A stretch of DNA of 26,596 nucleotides from SURF-43 sp964628985 (GTDB taxonomy: Bacteria; Chloroflexota; Dehalococcoidia; UBA2979): the NCBI GenBank assembly GCA_964628985.1, contig CAZVNJ010000032.1, positions 1 through 26,596 of the forward strand. Direction: 5' to 3'. Below are positions 8,607-16,222 of the stretch, piece by piece. The notes beneath the pieces were generated by a model. The model was not told the origin of the DNA. It made no database searches and saw nothing but the letters and a program-made list of their open reading frames with translations. Position numbers and translations under genes: made by a program. Each line of letters opens with the position of its first letter. The first letter of the stretch is position 1.

Positions 8607-9949
8607 GGGTTCACCTCCACCGAGGCACCCGGTCGCAGTTCAAGGATGACGCGGTTCTCCCGGCGCAGGTACTGCTCCGCAACCTTCGCCACCAGCTGTG
8701 GGGTCACTGTGGCAAACCGCGCCTCGAGTTCATTCACGTGGCTTGCATCGCCTTCGAACAACTCGAACGACGCGAGCAGGTCCGCGAGGCCGAACCCTGG
8801 GATGTACTGGTCGGCGATCGTGCCGAAGAGGGATGCACGGGCCTTGGTCAGCGATCGAGAGAAGGCTCCGGCGTCCAGTCCGCCCTGCCGCACACCCTCG
8901 ATCACGTCATCGAACGCTTCGATGATCGCGTCCGCGCTGACCTCGTCGTCGTGCACCAGAGTCACGCACCACAGGAGCGGGGTCTGAGCGTTGTGCATGT
9001 GTCCGAGGAAGTTGATGCCTCCATCCACCTCCGAGGCATAGCCGCGCTTCGACACAAGCTCGGCATGCAGAAGCGAGTCGTCCCCCTCCGCGAGCGCCTG
9101 GTGGAGCAGCCCAAGCGCGTAGTACTCCGGCGTCCCGGCAGGCGGGGTGTGGTAGGCCAGGGCGAGCGCGGGTGTCGGGGCGAGCGGGTCGGTCCGGCTG
9201 AACCTCAGTTCCTCCTCCTGCGGTGGCTCCGCAGTCTCCGGAGGGGCAGGGCGGGGGGCGGCCGGGATGTCTTCGAAGTACCGCTGTGCCATCGCAAAGA
9301 CGTCGTCTGGCTCGGCGTCCCCCACGACGACAAGGACGGCATTCGCAGGCGAGTAGTAGGCATCGAAGAACGCGCGCACATCCTCAAGCGACGCTGCGTC
9401 GAGGTCGATCATGTCGCCGTAGCCGTTGTGGGAGTTATGCCAGTTCTTGAAGGCACGCTCCTGCATGTCGATCCAGGGGAACGAGCCGTACGGCCGGTTG
9501 AGGACGTTCACCCGGATCTCGTTCTTGACGACATCGCGTTGGTTGTCGAGTTCGGCCTGCGTGATCACCGGGCCGCGCATCCGGTCGGCCTCCATCCACA
9601 GGGCCAGTTCGAGCGTGTGCGCCGGCATCACCTCGAAGTAGTTGGTGAAGTCGGTGCGGGTGGAACCGTTGAGGAGCCCACCGTTCGCCTGCACGAGCCC
9701 GACCAGTTCCATCTTGGCCATCTGAGGCGAGCCCTGGAACATCAGGTGCTCGAACAGGTGCGCGAAGCCAGTACGGCCGCGCGGTTCAAGGCGCATGCCG
9801 ACGCCGTAGTAGACAGCGACGCAGACCACGGGCGCGCTGTGCTCCGGCGACACCACCACGCGCAGACCGTTGGCCAGGGCGTGTCGAGCGACCGGGACCT
9901 GGAAGGCGAGGGCGGCGTCCGGCGAGGTCACGGCGGCTCCTGGGGTCAT
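8603..9949 (-). CDS. M16B-family zinc metallopeptidase, catalytic subunit
   Basis: A 448-residue protein from ATG 9949. The inverted zinc motif is intact as GFAHLFEHLMFQGS: His64, catalytic Glu67 and His68. The third ligand is Glu144 in DVVKNEIRVN, 76 residues further on, the spacing usual for M16. It is likely to work with the adjacent non-zinc subunit as a clamshell endopeptidase acting on short unfolded peptides. A longer reading from 10105 would run into the divergent deacetylase gene and lacks family similarity, so I chose 9949. No Shine-Dalgarno sequence is visible there. GTG 9931 is a possible shorter start. A TACCAT hexamer at 9971-9976 may be the promoter -10. Confidence 0.9.
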   Translation of the reverse strand: MTPGAAVTSPDAALAFQVPVARHALANGLRVVVSPEHSAPVVCVAVYYGVGMRLEPRGRTGFAHLFEHLMFQGSPQMAKMELVGLVQANGGLLNGSTRTDFTNYFEVMPAHTLELALWMEADRMRGPVITQAELDNQRDVVKNEIRVNVLNRPYGSFPWIDMQERAFKNWHNSHNGYGDMIDLDAASLEDVRAFFDAYYSPANAVLVVVGDAEPDDVFAMAQRYFEDIPAAPRPAPPETAEPPQEEELRFSRTDPLAPTPALALAYHTPPAGTPEYYALGLLHQALAEGDDSLLHAELVSKRGYASEVDGGINFLGHMHNAQTPLLWCVTLVHDDEVSADAIIEAFDDVIEGVRQGGLDAGAFSRSLTKARASLFGTIADQYIPGFGLADLLASFELFEGDASHVNELEARFATVTPQLVAKVAEQYLRRENRVILELRPGASVEVNP

Positions 9950-9970
9950 TGCGTCAAATCTGTCGGAACG

Positions 9971-9976
9971 ATGGTA
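9971..9976 (-). promoter_or_regulatory. Putative -10 element (TACCAT) for the M16 operon
   Basis: TACCAT on the minus strand lies 21 nt before ATG 9949 and would give a leader of about 15 nt without a Shine-Dalgarno sequence. The -35 region is not recognisable. Confidence 0.3.
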
Positions 9977-10024
9977 ACGCCCGGATCCTGCCCGGGCTGC
10001 ACGAATGCCGCCCACACGGCGGTG

Positions 10025-10030
10025 TAGGAT
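10025..10030 (+). promoter_or_regulatory. Putative -10 element (TAGGAT) just upstream of the deacetylase-like gene
   Basis: TAGGAT is followed by 7 nt (CAGGAGC) and ATG 10038, so transcription would begin at or next to the start codon. The AGGAG in the gap is too close to ATG 10038 for normal ribosome binding but is well placed for the in-frame GTG at 10047. Confidence 0.35.
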
Positions 10031-10037
10031 CAGGAGC

Positions 10038-10772
10038 ATGAATTCAGTGACGCGCGCGGCGCTCCTTACCGGTCTTGCCTCCGCGGCCGCGCTGACGGCT
10101 GCCACCGTCGCTCCCTGGTACTACCAGCCCAGGACGCTGACCCGCGCGATGCAGAAGCGCTGGGGATACGGGGCACTCTTCGAGGTCGACACGGACCAGC
10201 CGCTCTTCGCGCTCACGTTCGACGACGGGCCGCACCCCCCATACACCGACGCAGTGCTGGACACCCTCGCGGCGTACAACGCGAAGGCAACGTTCTTCTG
10301 TATGGGCGAGCAGATCGAACGTCATCCCGCCACATTCGCCCGCATCGTCGCGGAAGGGCACGAAGTCGCGAACCACTTCTGGGACGGCCGGCTGGGCGTG
10401 AGTCTGACCGGCGCTGAGACCGTGGCCTCGCTCGAGCGGACCGAGGCGCTGCTGGAGGGGGTGAACCCGTCCCGGCTCGTCCGCCCCGCCAGTGGCTTCG
10501 TCCGTCCGGAACAACGGCGACTCCTGGACGAGCGTGGCTACCAGATCGTGATCGGCAGCGCCTACACCTCAGACGCCACCAATCCGCCGGTCGCATACAT
10601 GAAGTGGGCGCTCAAGCAGATGCTGGAGCCCGGCCGGATCGTCATCCTCCACGACGGGCGCAAGCACCGGCAGCGCACCGTCGATGTCCTCCCTGATGTC
10701 CTCGAACAGGCTTCGCGCCTCGGCCTCCGTGCGGTCAGCGTGACCGAACTCGTCGAGGCGGCGCACATCTAG
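10038..10772 (+). CDS. Polysaccharide deacetylase (NodB-like) family protein lacking one zinc-ligand His
   Basis: A 244-residue protein with an N-terminal hydrophobic segment (about residues 7-26; signal peptide or anchor) followed by a NodB-homology domain. Motif 1 is LTFDDGPHPPY with Asp62 and Asp63. Motif 2 is GHEVANHFWDG: the first zinc-ligand His is present (His113), but the position of the second, usually four residues later, is Gly117. Later motifs are RPASGFVRPEQ and GRIVILHDGRK. The family removes acetyl groups from cell-wall or exported polysaccharides. The missing ligand makes catalysis uncertain, so it may have altered metal use or a binding role. The start could be ATG 10038 or GTG 10047. 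MscL follows 23 nt downstream and may be co-transcribed. Confidence 0.82.
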   Translation: MNSVTRAALLTGLASAAALTAATVAPWYYQPRTLTRAMQKRWGYGALFEVDTDQPLFALTFDDGPHPPYTDAVLDTLAAYNAKATFFCMGEQIERHPATFARIVAEGHEVANHFWDGRLGVSLTGAETVASLERTEALLEGVNPSRLVRPASGFVRPEQRRLLDERGYQIVIGSAYTSDATNPPVAYMKWALKQMLEPGRIVILHDGRKHRQRTVDVLPDVLEQASRLGLRAVSVTELVEAAHI

Positions 10773-10795
10773 TCCGAGGCAGGAGGAGGGCGGCC

Positions 10796-11203
10796 ATGGC
10801 GTCCGAGTTCAAGCAGTTCCTGCTACGCGGGAACGTCGTGGACCTCGCCGTCGGCGTGATCATCGGTGTGGCCTTCGGCGCCGTGGTCAACGCGCTCGTG
10901 GAGGGCATCTTCACGCCACTGATTGGGGCCCTCGCCGGCCAGCCGGACTTTTCCACTATCGGCCTCACCGTGAACGAGAGCCGGATCGAGGTAGGCCTCT
11001 TTCTCAACGCGCTGGTCTCGTTCCTCATCGTGGCCGCCGTGGTCTTCTTCCTTATCGTGACGCCCATGAACCGGATGACGGCGCGGGCGCGGACTGAGGC
11101 CCCGACGGAGCCAACGCTGCGCAAGTGCCCGGAGTGCCTCATGGACGTCCCGCGCGCCGCCACCCGATGTGGCCATTGCACCACCGCCCTGGTCGCTGTC
11201 TAG
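10796..11203 (+). CDS. mscL: Large-conductance mechanosensitive channel MscL with C-terminal zinc ribbon
   Basis: A 135-residue protein. It has the canonical MscL N-terminus (FKQFLLRGNVVDLAVGVIIG), TM1 at about residues 14-38, a periplasmic loop around 45-62 and TM2 at about 63-88. The channel opens under membrane tension to release solutes during hypo-osmotic shock. The unusual part is the tail: Cys111, Cys114, Cys125 and Cys128 form CPEC and CGHC pairs of a zinc ribbon in place of the usual C-terminal amphipathic helix bundle. A strong AGGAGGAGG ribosome-binding site precedes ATG 10796. The gene probably shares a transcript with the deacetylase-like gene. Its stop is in CTAG 11200-11203, shared with the convergent lipoprotein gene. 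Confidence 0.93.
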   Translation: MASEFKQFLLRGNVVDLAVGVIIGVAFGAVVNALVEGIFTPLIGALAGQPDFSTIGLTVNESRIEVGLFLNALVSFLIVAAVVFFLIVTPMNRMTARARTEAPTEPTLRKCPECLMDVPRAATRCGHCTTALVAV

Positions 11204-12093
11204 CGAGCCAGCACCGCCTGCAGGGCGCCCTCGACCTCCTCGCGGGCGGCGTACGCCTCGAAGCGCGCGGCTATCCGGCCGTCCGAGGCGACCACGAAGG
11301 TCCACTCGTCTGTGGTGACGCCCCATTCCTTGAGGATCGGTGTGCGGCGGGCGCGGGCCAGGTCGCCCCGGATCTCGTGCGGGTTCTCGTAGAGGTCGAC
11401 GTGGATGAACTCCGCCTTGCCGGCGTAATCCCGAGCGAGGACGGCAAGGTCCTCCACCTGTGGGCCGCAGAGCGGGGTCGTGCAGAATGCCGGCGACGCA
11501 AAGACCACGACAAACGGCCGTCCGGACGCGATCGCGTCGGCGATCCGCACGCGGTACAGCGAGGGCTCGGGCGTCGTGGAGGTCGTGAGTTCGGCGAGCG
11601 AGGCGACTTCGCTTCCGACCCGGTTGCGGCTCGCCGGGGCGCTCTTACCTACTGCCACCGACTCCGGCTCCGTCCTCACATCGAACGGGAAGCGCAGCCG
11701 GACGCTCTCGCCGTTGGAGGGCACGATCACCTCGGCGACATAGGAGCCGGCGTTCGCGAACCTGGCCTCGGTCACGTACAAGCCGCGAGTGCCCGTGGGG
11801 AACGGGTGGTAGCGCGCGGTCAGGGCCTGAGCGCCGCCGCCCCCGCGCAGCGTGAGGTCCAGCGAAGGCGCGCTCACGATCCCCTCTGGCCCGAGCACGG
11901 CGAACGCCACCCGCTGCGGGCCGAGGCCGAGGTCCGGTGTCCCGAAGATGACGTCGAACCCGCTCGTGGCGTCTCGATAGAGCGGATAGCCGCCGGAGAA
12001 CGGGTCTTCGACGCGCTTCATCGAGGCGTCACCGCACGCGACGACCGTCGCCACGAGCAGGCCGGCGAGCAGGATGGCAGCACGATGGCTCAC
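11200..12093 (-). CDS. Thioredoxin-fold lipoprotein with CxxxxC motif
   Basis: A 297-residue exported protein. Residues 1-20 form a lipoprotein signal ending in a lipobox (ATVVAC, Cys20). A beta-rich region (about 30-150) with an Ig-like look precedes a thioredoxin-fold domain (about 165-297). That domain carries FASPAFCTTPLCGPQ with Cys204 and Cys209; CxxxxC replaces the thioredoxin CxxC. The later segment TPILKEWGV resembles the cis-Pro region. It may be an extracytoplasmic redox protein or a peroxiredoxin/SCO-like relative; no partner is visible nearby. The start is GTG 12093 after a weak GAGGA. The gene is divergent from the ROK kinase and shares its stop with mscL. Confidence 0.78.
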   Translation of the reverse strand: MSHRAAILLAGLLVATVVACGDASMKRVEDPFSGGYPLYRDATSGFDVIFGTPDLGLGPQRVAFAVLGPEGIVSAPSLDLTLRGGGGAQALTARYHPFPTGTRGLYVTEARFANAGSYVAEVIVPSNGESVRLRFPFDVRTEPESVAVGKSAPASRNRVGSEVASLAELTTSTTPEPSLYRVRIADAIASGRPFVVVFASPAFCTTPLCGPQVEDLAVLARDYAGKAEFIHVDLYENPHEIRGDLARARRTPILKEWGVTTDEWTFVVASDGRIAARFEAYAAREEVEGALQAVLAR

Positions 12094-12141
12094 GGCGTCC
12101 TCGGTGTCATCCAGCCAGCGGGCGACGAGTGCGGGAGGGCG

Positions 12142-12147
12142 ATCGTA
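12142..12147 (-). promoter_or_regulatory. Putative -10 element (TACGAT) for the thioredoxin-fold lipoprotein gene
   Basis: TACGAT on the minus strand lies about 48 nt before GTG 12093 in the 94-bp divergent region. It is back to back with the plus-strand TACGCT at 12161-12166. Confidence 0.3.
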
Positions 12148-12160
12148 CCGCCTCCGGCGT

Positions 12161-12166
12161 TACGCT
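12161..12166 (+). promoter_or_regulatory. Putative -10 element (TACGCT) for the ROK kinase gene
   Basis: TACGCT lies 21 nt before ATG 12188, giving a leader of about 15 nt that begins just before the GGAAGG ribosome-binding site. No -35 consensus is seen. Confidence 0.3.
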
Positions 12167-12187
12167 CCTGTGCGGAAGGCTGGGGCG

Positions 12188-13120
12188 ATGCGACACGTGC
12201 TGGCGGCGGACATCGGTGGTACCCAGATGCGTGCTGCCGTCGTGCGTGAGGACAGCGCGATCCTCGCACGGCTCGCCGCGCCCACCTTGCCTGGCGAGGG
12301 CTTCGAGGCAGCGACGGAACGGCTCTCGCTGCTCCTCCAGCAGGTGGCCGCCCGCGCCTTCGTGCCGGACATCCTCGCCATTGGCATCTCGACGGCCGGT
12401 CCGGTCGACCCGACCGACGGCACCTACCGGCATCCGCCGAACCTCGAAGGTTGGGACGGGCGCTCGATGGTGCCGTCGCTCACCGAGGCCCTCGGGATTC
12501 CCGTGCGCGTCGGCCATGATGCGACCCTCGCCGCGCTCGCCGAGACTCGCTGGGGCGCCCGCAGCGGCGGAAGGCACCTCCTTTACCTCACCGTCAGTAC
12601 GGGGATCGGCGCGGGCATCATCGTGGACGGCCGCGCAGTGACCGGAGCGTCCGGCGGAGCGGGCGAGGTAGGGCACATGATCGTGGCCCCAAACGGCCGT
12701 CGCTGCGGCGCCGGCTGCCCCGGCTGCCTGGAGGGGAACGCCTCCGGCCGCGCGATCGCCGAGGCGGCACAGGGGGCTGTGGCGTCTGGTGCGGACACCG
12801 CACTCCCGTTCGGGGCGGACGCCGCCGCCGTCTTTGCCGCCGCCGACGCCGGCGACGCGGTCGCCACCGCGATCGTCGAGGATGCGATGGGACACCTCGC
12901 AGCCGGGATTGCCGGCCTGCTCGCCATCTTCGACCCCGAGGCGATCATCCTCGGCGGTGGCGTCGCCGAAGGCCTCTCGACCCGCTGGGCCACGCTGATC
13001 GAGGCCGTCCGCGAGCGCGCACTCCCGCGCTATGCCTCCGGAGTGCCCGTGGAGCTCACGACGCTCGGGGACGAGGTAGGGTTGCTGGGAGCGGCGATCT
13101 GGGCACTGGGTGAGGAATAG
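12188..13120 (+). CDS. ROK-family sugar kinase (glucokinase-like)
   Basis: A 310-residue ROK kinase. The N-terminal phosphate-binding motif is AADIGGTQMRAAVV, beginning near Asp8. The catalytic base is probably Asp111 in VGHDATLAALAE. A second ATP-binding stretch, YLTVSTGIGAGI, follows. The ROK signature region has GEVGHM and the Cys cluster CGAGCPGCLEG (Cys173, Cys177, Cys180). The usual pattern is CxCGxxGC, so the middle Cys is displaced by two residues. The family phosphorylates glucose, N-acetylmannosamine or related sugars using ATP; the substrate is not certain. ATG 12188 is preceded by GGAAGG at good spacing. The lack of an N-terminal helix-turn-helix makes it a kinase rather than a ROK repressor. 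Confidence 0.87.
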   Translation: MRHVLAADIGGTQMRAAVVREDSAILARLAAPTLPGEGFEAATERLSLLLQQVAARAFVPDILAIGISTAGPVDPTDGTYRHPPNLEGWDGRSMVPSLTEALGIPVRVGHDATLAALAETRWGARSGGRHLLYLTVSTGIGAGIIVDGRAVTGASGGAGEVGHMIVAPNGRRCGAGCPGCLEGNASGRAIAEAAQGAVASGADTALPFGADAAAVFAAADAGDAVATAIVEDAMGHLAAGIAGLLAIFDPEAIILGGGVAEGLSTRWATLIEAVRERALPRYASGVPVELTTLGDEVGLLGAAIWALGEE

Positions 13121-13174
13121 AGAGATCGCGCCGGGCCCTCCTGGATTGGGGTCGCCCTCGACGGTGGGGCACCG

Positions 13175-13180
13175 TAGCCT
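13175..13180 (+). promoter_or_regulatory. Putative -10 element (TAGCCT) for a leaderless ABC-F transcript
   Basis: TAGCCT is followed by exactly 6 nt and ATG 13187. No Shine-Dalgarno sequence exists in the gap, which fits a leaderless mRNA. Confidence 0.33.
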
Positions 13181-13186
13181 GTCTGC

Positions 13187-14785
13187 ATGATCTTTGCCGA
13201 GGCACTTTCGAAGTCGTACGGGCGTGCGCGCGTGCTGCGCGACGCGTCGTTCATCATTGGTGATGGTGAACGGGTGGGCCTCGTCGGCCCGAACGGTGCG
13301 GGCAAGTCCACCATCCTCGAGATCGTGGCAGGCGAGGAAGAGGCGGACAGCGGGAAGGCTGGCTGGCGCGGCGGCGACATGGGCTTCCACCACCAGGAGG
13401 CGCGCCTCGATCCAGACCGGACCCTGGTCGAGGAGCTCTGGACCGCCTTTCCGGAGGCCCGGGCCATCGAGCTCGCGCTCACGGAAGTCGCGGGCCGCAT
13501 CGAGTCCGGCGCCGGCGACCTGGACGCACTGATTGAGGAGCAGACCTCCCTCTTCGAGCGGTTCGAAGCCCTCGATGGCTACCGCATCGACCAGCGGATC
13601 GGCCGCGTCCTGGACGGCCTGGGATTCGCCGTAGGTGACCGGAACAAGCGCTGCGGCGACTTCTCGGGTGGCTGGCAGATGCGTATTTCGCTGGCCAAGG
13701 TGCTTGTCCACCGTCCGCCGAACGTGATCCTCGACGAGCCGACCAACCACCTGGATATGGCCGCCCGCGACTGGCTCGCCCTCGAACTGGGCGAGTACCG
13801 GGGGACGGTCCTGCTGGTCACGCACGACACCGAGTTCATGGACATCGTGGCCACGCGAATCCTCGAACTCCGCGACGGCAGCATCACCTCCTACACCGGA
13901 AACTACACCGACTATCAGCGGCAGAAGGCTGACCGGATCTCGCAGCAGAAACGCGCCGCCGCCCGGCAAGAACGCGAGATCGAGAAGCAGACGAAGTTCA
14001 TCGAGCGCTTCCGCTACAAGCAGACCAAGGCCACCGCAGTCCAGTCGCGGATCAAGGCCGTCGAACGCATCGAGCGGATCGAACGGCCCGCCACGCGGGA
14101 GGCATCGGTCTCGTTCCAGCTCCAAGCCACGGGGCGCACGGAGCGGGACGTCCTCGCCGTCTCGAACCTCAAGCACGCCTACGGCGACCACGAAGTCCTT
14201 TCGGACGTCACGCTCCATGTGGAGCGTGGCGATCGCGTCGTCTTGATCGGGCCGAACGGCAGCGGCAAGTCCACGTTGCTGAAGATCATCGCGAGGCGCC
14301 TCGAACCGACCGGCGGCAGCGTCGTCTGGTCCGACCGGGCGCGCCTCGGCTATTACGACCAGCATCAAGACGAGGCGCTCGAAGCCGGGCGCAGCGTCAT
14401 CGAAGAGGTGCGCTCGGTCGCGAACGACGAGGCGGACGAGCGCCTGCGCAATATCCTCGGCCGGTTCCTCTTCCGGGGCGATGACGTCTTCAAGCCGATC
14501 TCGGTGCTCTCAGGCGGCGAGCGGAGCCGTGTGGCGCTCGCCAAGTTCCTGATCGAGCCCTCGAACGTCCTTCTGCTGGACGAACCGACGAACCACCTGG
14601 ATGTTGGGACCCGTCGCCGGCTGCTCGATGCCCTCGAGGGATACGACGGCACGATTATCTGCGCCAGCCACGACGCCTCGATCCTTGAGCGTGTGGCGAC
14701 GCGCGTCTACGAGGTGGACGGCGGGACGGCGGTCGAACGCGAGGAAATGCGGCGAGAACTCCCGCCAGCAAAGCGCTCTCGCTGA
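13187..14785 (+). CDS. ABC-F family ATP-binding protein (ribosome-associated type)
   Basis: A 532-residue soluble protein with two ABC ATPase domains and no membrane segments. Walker A motifs are GPNGAGKST (about 34-42) and GPNGSGKST (about 355-363). Signatures are DFSGGWQMRIS and VLSGGERSRVA. Both Walker B/Glu motifs read LDEPTNHLD, so both sites keep the catalytic Glu. The charged linker around residues 255-310 (AARQEREIEKQTKFIERFRY and onward) is the P-site tRNA interaction motif region of ABC-F proteins. Members bind the ribosomal E site and tune or rescue translation; some confer antibiotic resistance. Nothing here singles out a resistance role. The start at ATG 13187 lacks a Shine-Dalgarno sequence. 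The gene ends 13 nt from the convergent 3D-domain gene. Confidence 0.92.
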   Translation: MIFAEALSKSYGRARVLRDASFIIGDGERVGLVGPNGAGKSTILEIVAGEEEADSGKAGWRGGDMGFHHQEARLDPDRTLVEELWTAFPEARAIELALTEVAGRIESGAGDLDALIEEQTSLFERFEALDGYRIDQRIGRVLDGLGFAVGDRNKRCGDFSGGWQMRISLAKVLVHRPPNVILDEPTNHLDMAARDWLALELGEYRGTVLLVTHDTEFMDIVATRILELRDGSITSYTGNYTDYQRQKADRISQQKRAAARQEREIEKQTKFIERFRYKQTKATAVQSRIKAVERIERIERPATREASVSFQLQATGRTERDVLAVSNLKHAYGDHEVLSDVTLHVERGDRVVLIGPNGSGKSTLLKIIARRLEPTGGSVVWSDRARLGYYDQHQDEALEAGRSVIEEVRSVANDEADERLRNILGRFLFRGDDVFKPISVLSGGERSRVALAKFLIEPSNVLLLDEPTNHLDVGTRRRLLDALEGYDGTIICASHDASILERVATRVYEVDGGTAVEREEMRRELPPAKRSR

Positions 14786-14798
14786 CCTCGGCCTCTGG

Positions 14799-16139
14799 CT
14801 AAGGGACGATCACCAGGATCTCGGCCTGCATCCCGACGGCCCGCCACCACGCGCCGCCCTCGTCTGAAGTGGCGAACCAGATGTCACGATGGCCGGACGT
14901 GACCGCGCCCCCGGTGTCCATGCAGGTGTAGACGCGCTGCAGCGGGTCGCCCACGATGAGGAACCGCTGCCCCATATAGGCGGCGGCGCAAGAAGCGGCC
15001 CCCGGCTGCACGATCTGCCCGTTCGCCATGTAGCCGCAAAACCCGCCGCCGTCACCGACAGACCCGGACGCCGGCCCATCCGAGCAGTAGTAGAAGCTGA
15101 TCGAGGCAGGGCCGTAAGAGACCGTCTTCAGGCCGGGTGACCCCGGCGTCGCGGAGGCTGGCGGCGCGGGGGCTGGCGGCGCGGCGGTCACGGTGGGTGC
15201 AGGTCCAAGGGCAGACGCGGCCACTGGCGCGCCCGGCTGTGCCGTGCGCTTCACGAAGACCACGCTCTCGGGGCCCAGCAGCCCTGACCGGAGCGTGTTC
15301 ACGAACAGTGGAGCACTTGCGATGTGCGTCAGCCACCGCTGGCTCGGCGTGTCCCAGACACTCACCGACTCGACGACGAATGTCTGAGCCGCGATCAGGG
15401 CTGCCACATCCCCTGTCCCGGCCAGCCCGACTACCGACGCCCCCAGCGCGGGAGCCGGCAGGATGGTCGGGGTTCCGGACGTCGTGGCAGCCGCGGACGG
15501 GGCGGGGAGTGTCGCCGGCAGGTCACCCCGGCGCCGGATGAACACGGCGGTGTTCGCGGGCAGCGGCTCCTCGCCGATGGTGTTCACCGGAGACCCCGGG
15601 ATGTAGGTGACGAACCCACGCGATGCCACATCGAAGACGGACAGCGAGGTCACCTCGAACGGCTGCGCGTCGGCGAGGGCTTTGGGGCTCACGAAAGACA
15701 CCAGGCCCACAGTGAGACCACCCGTGGGTGGAGTGCGGAGCGGGACCGCGATGCCAGAGCGGGTCGCTGTGACGGTGGAGGGCGTGCCCGCCGCGGGAGG
15801 CGGGGCCAGCGGCGCGCTGCCATCCGAGAGGTATTGCGAGGCGGCCCACCCGATAACGTCGCCCCAGCGGATCAGCGTCCAGGCAACGCCGTTGCCAGTG
15901 GCCTGCTGCCCCGCGCTGACCACTTCGCTGCCATCGGGGACGCATGCGATCACGGCTCCAGAGAGGCTCGCCTCGCCTCGCACGTTCAGGCAGCCACCGT
16001 CTGACGCGACGCGCAGGCCCGCCGCCTCCGCCGTCCGGGTGGACGAGGCGATCACAGCCACGGCGAGGAGGCCCACCATGAATGCGAGCAGGAGCCGTGG
16101 TCGGTGGAGGAAGAACGCCCGTTCGAATTTCATCAACAT
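14799..16139 (-). CDS. Exported SH3b-domain protein with C-terminal 3D domain
   Basis: A protein of about 446 residues. It has an N-terminal signal segment (about 12-38, ending near TAEAAG). An SH3b domain (about 40-100) follows, with CLNVRGEAS and WTLIRWGDVIGWAAS. Two related modules come next (about 125-210 and 225-310), each containing a 'S.SV.D..S..W/F.T.I' stretch and ending in V.F.(K/R)R. After a Pro/Ala linker the C-terminus (about 350-446) holds four Cys and a 3D (Asp-Asp-Asp) domain: YTCMDTGGAVTSGHRDIWF. 3D domains occur in resuscitation-factor-like and MltA-like lytic enzymes, so a cell-surface glycan-acting protein is likely. The start is ATG 16139 (or 16133), placed 6 nt after TACGGT. 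The longer reading from 16187 adds no signal-like residues. Confidence 0.78.
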   Translation of the reverse strand: MLMKFERAFFLHRPRLLLAFMVGLLAVAVIASSTRTAEAAGLRVASDGGCLNVRGEASLSGAVIACVPDGSEVVSAGQQATGNGVAWTLIRWGDVIGWAASQYLSDGSAPLAPPPAAGTPSTVTATRSGIAVPLRTPPTGGLTVGLVSFVSPKALADAQPFEVTSLSVFDVASRGFVTYIPGSPVNTIGEEPLPANTAVFIRRRGDLPATLPAPSAAATTSGTPTILPAPALGASVVGLAGTGDVAALIAAQTFVVESVSVWDTPSQRWLTHIASAPLFVNTLRSGLLGPESVVFVKRTAQPGAPVAASALGPAPTVTAAPPAPAPPASATPGSPGLKTVSYGPASISFYYCSDGPASGSVGDGGGFCGYMANGQIVQPGAASCAAAYMGQRFLIVGDPLQRVYTCMDTGGAVTSGHRDIWFATSDEGGAWWRAVGMQAEILVIVP

Positions 16140-16145
16140 CAGGAA

Positions 16146-16151
16146 ACCGTA
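16146..16151 (-). promoter_or_regulatory. Putative -10 element (TACGGT) for the 3D-domain protein gene
   Basis: On the minus strand TACGGT is followed by 6 nt and ATG 16139, the same arrangement as at the amidase and ABC-F genes. Confidence 0.33.
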
Positions 16152-16222
16152 CCCGCGCGACCACGCCTTTGGGAACCCCGGGGGCACCTAACGATTCAGC
16201 CCGGGTGTTGATATGCCGAGAA

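Noticed and set aside
12107..14368. Very long (753-codon) open frame on the minus strand opposite the ROK and ABC-F genes
   Set aside because: It shows no recognisable domain, has shadow composition rich in Arg, Gly, Asp and Pro, and lies entirely opposite two well-supported genes. Long antisense frames are expected in DNA this GC-rich.
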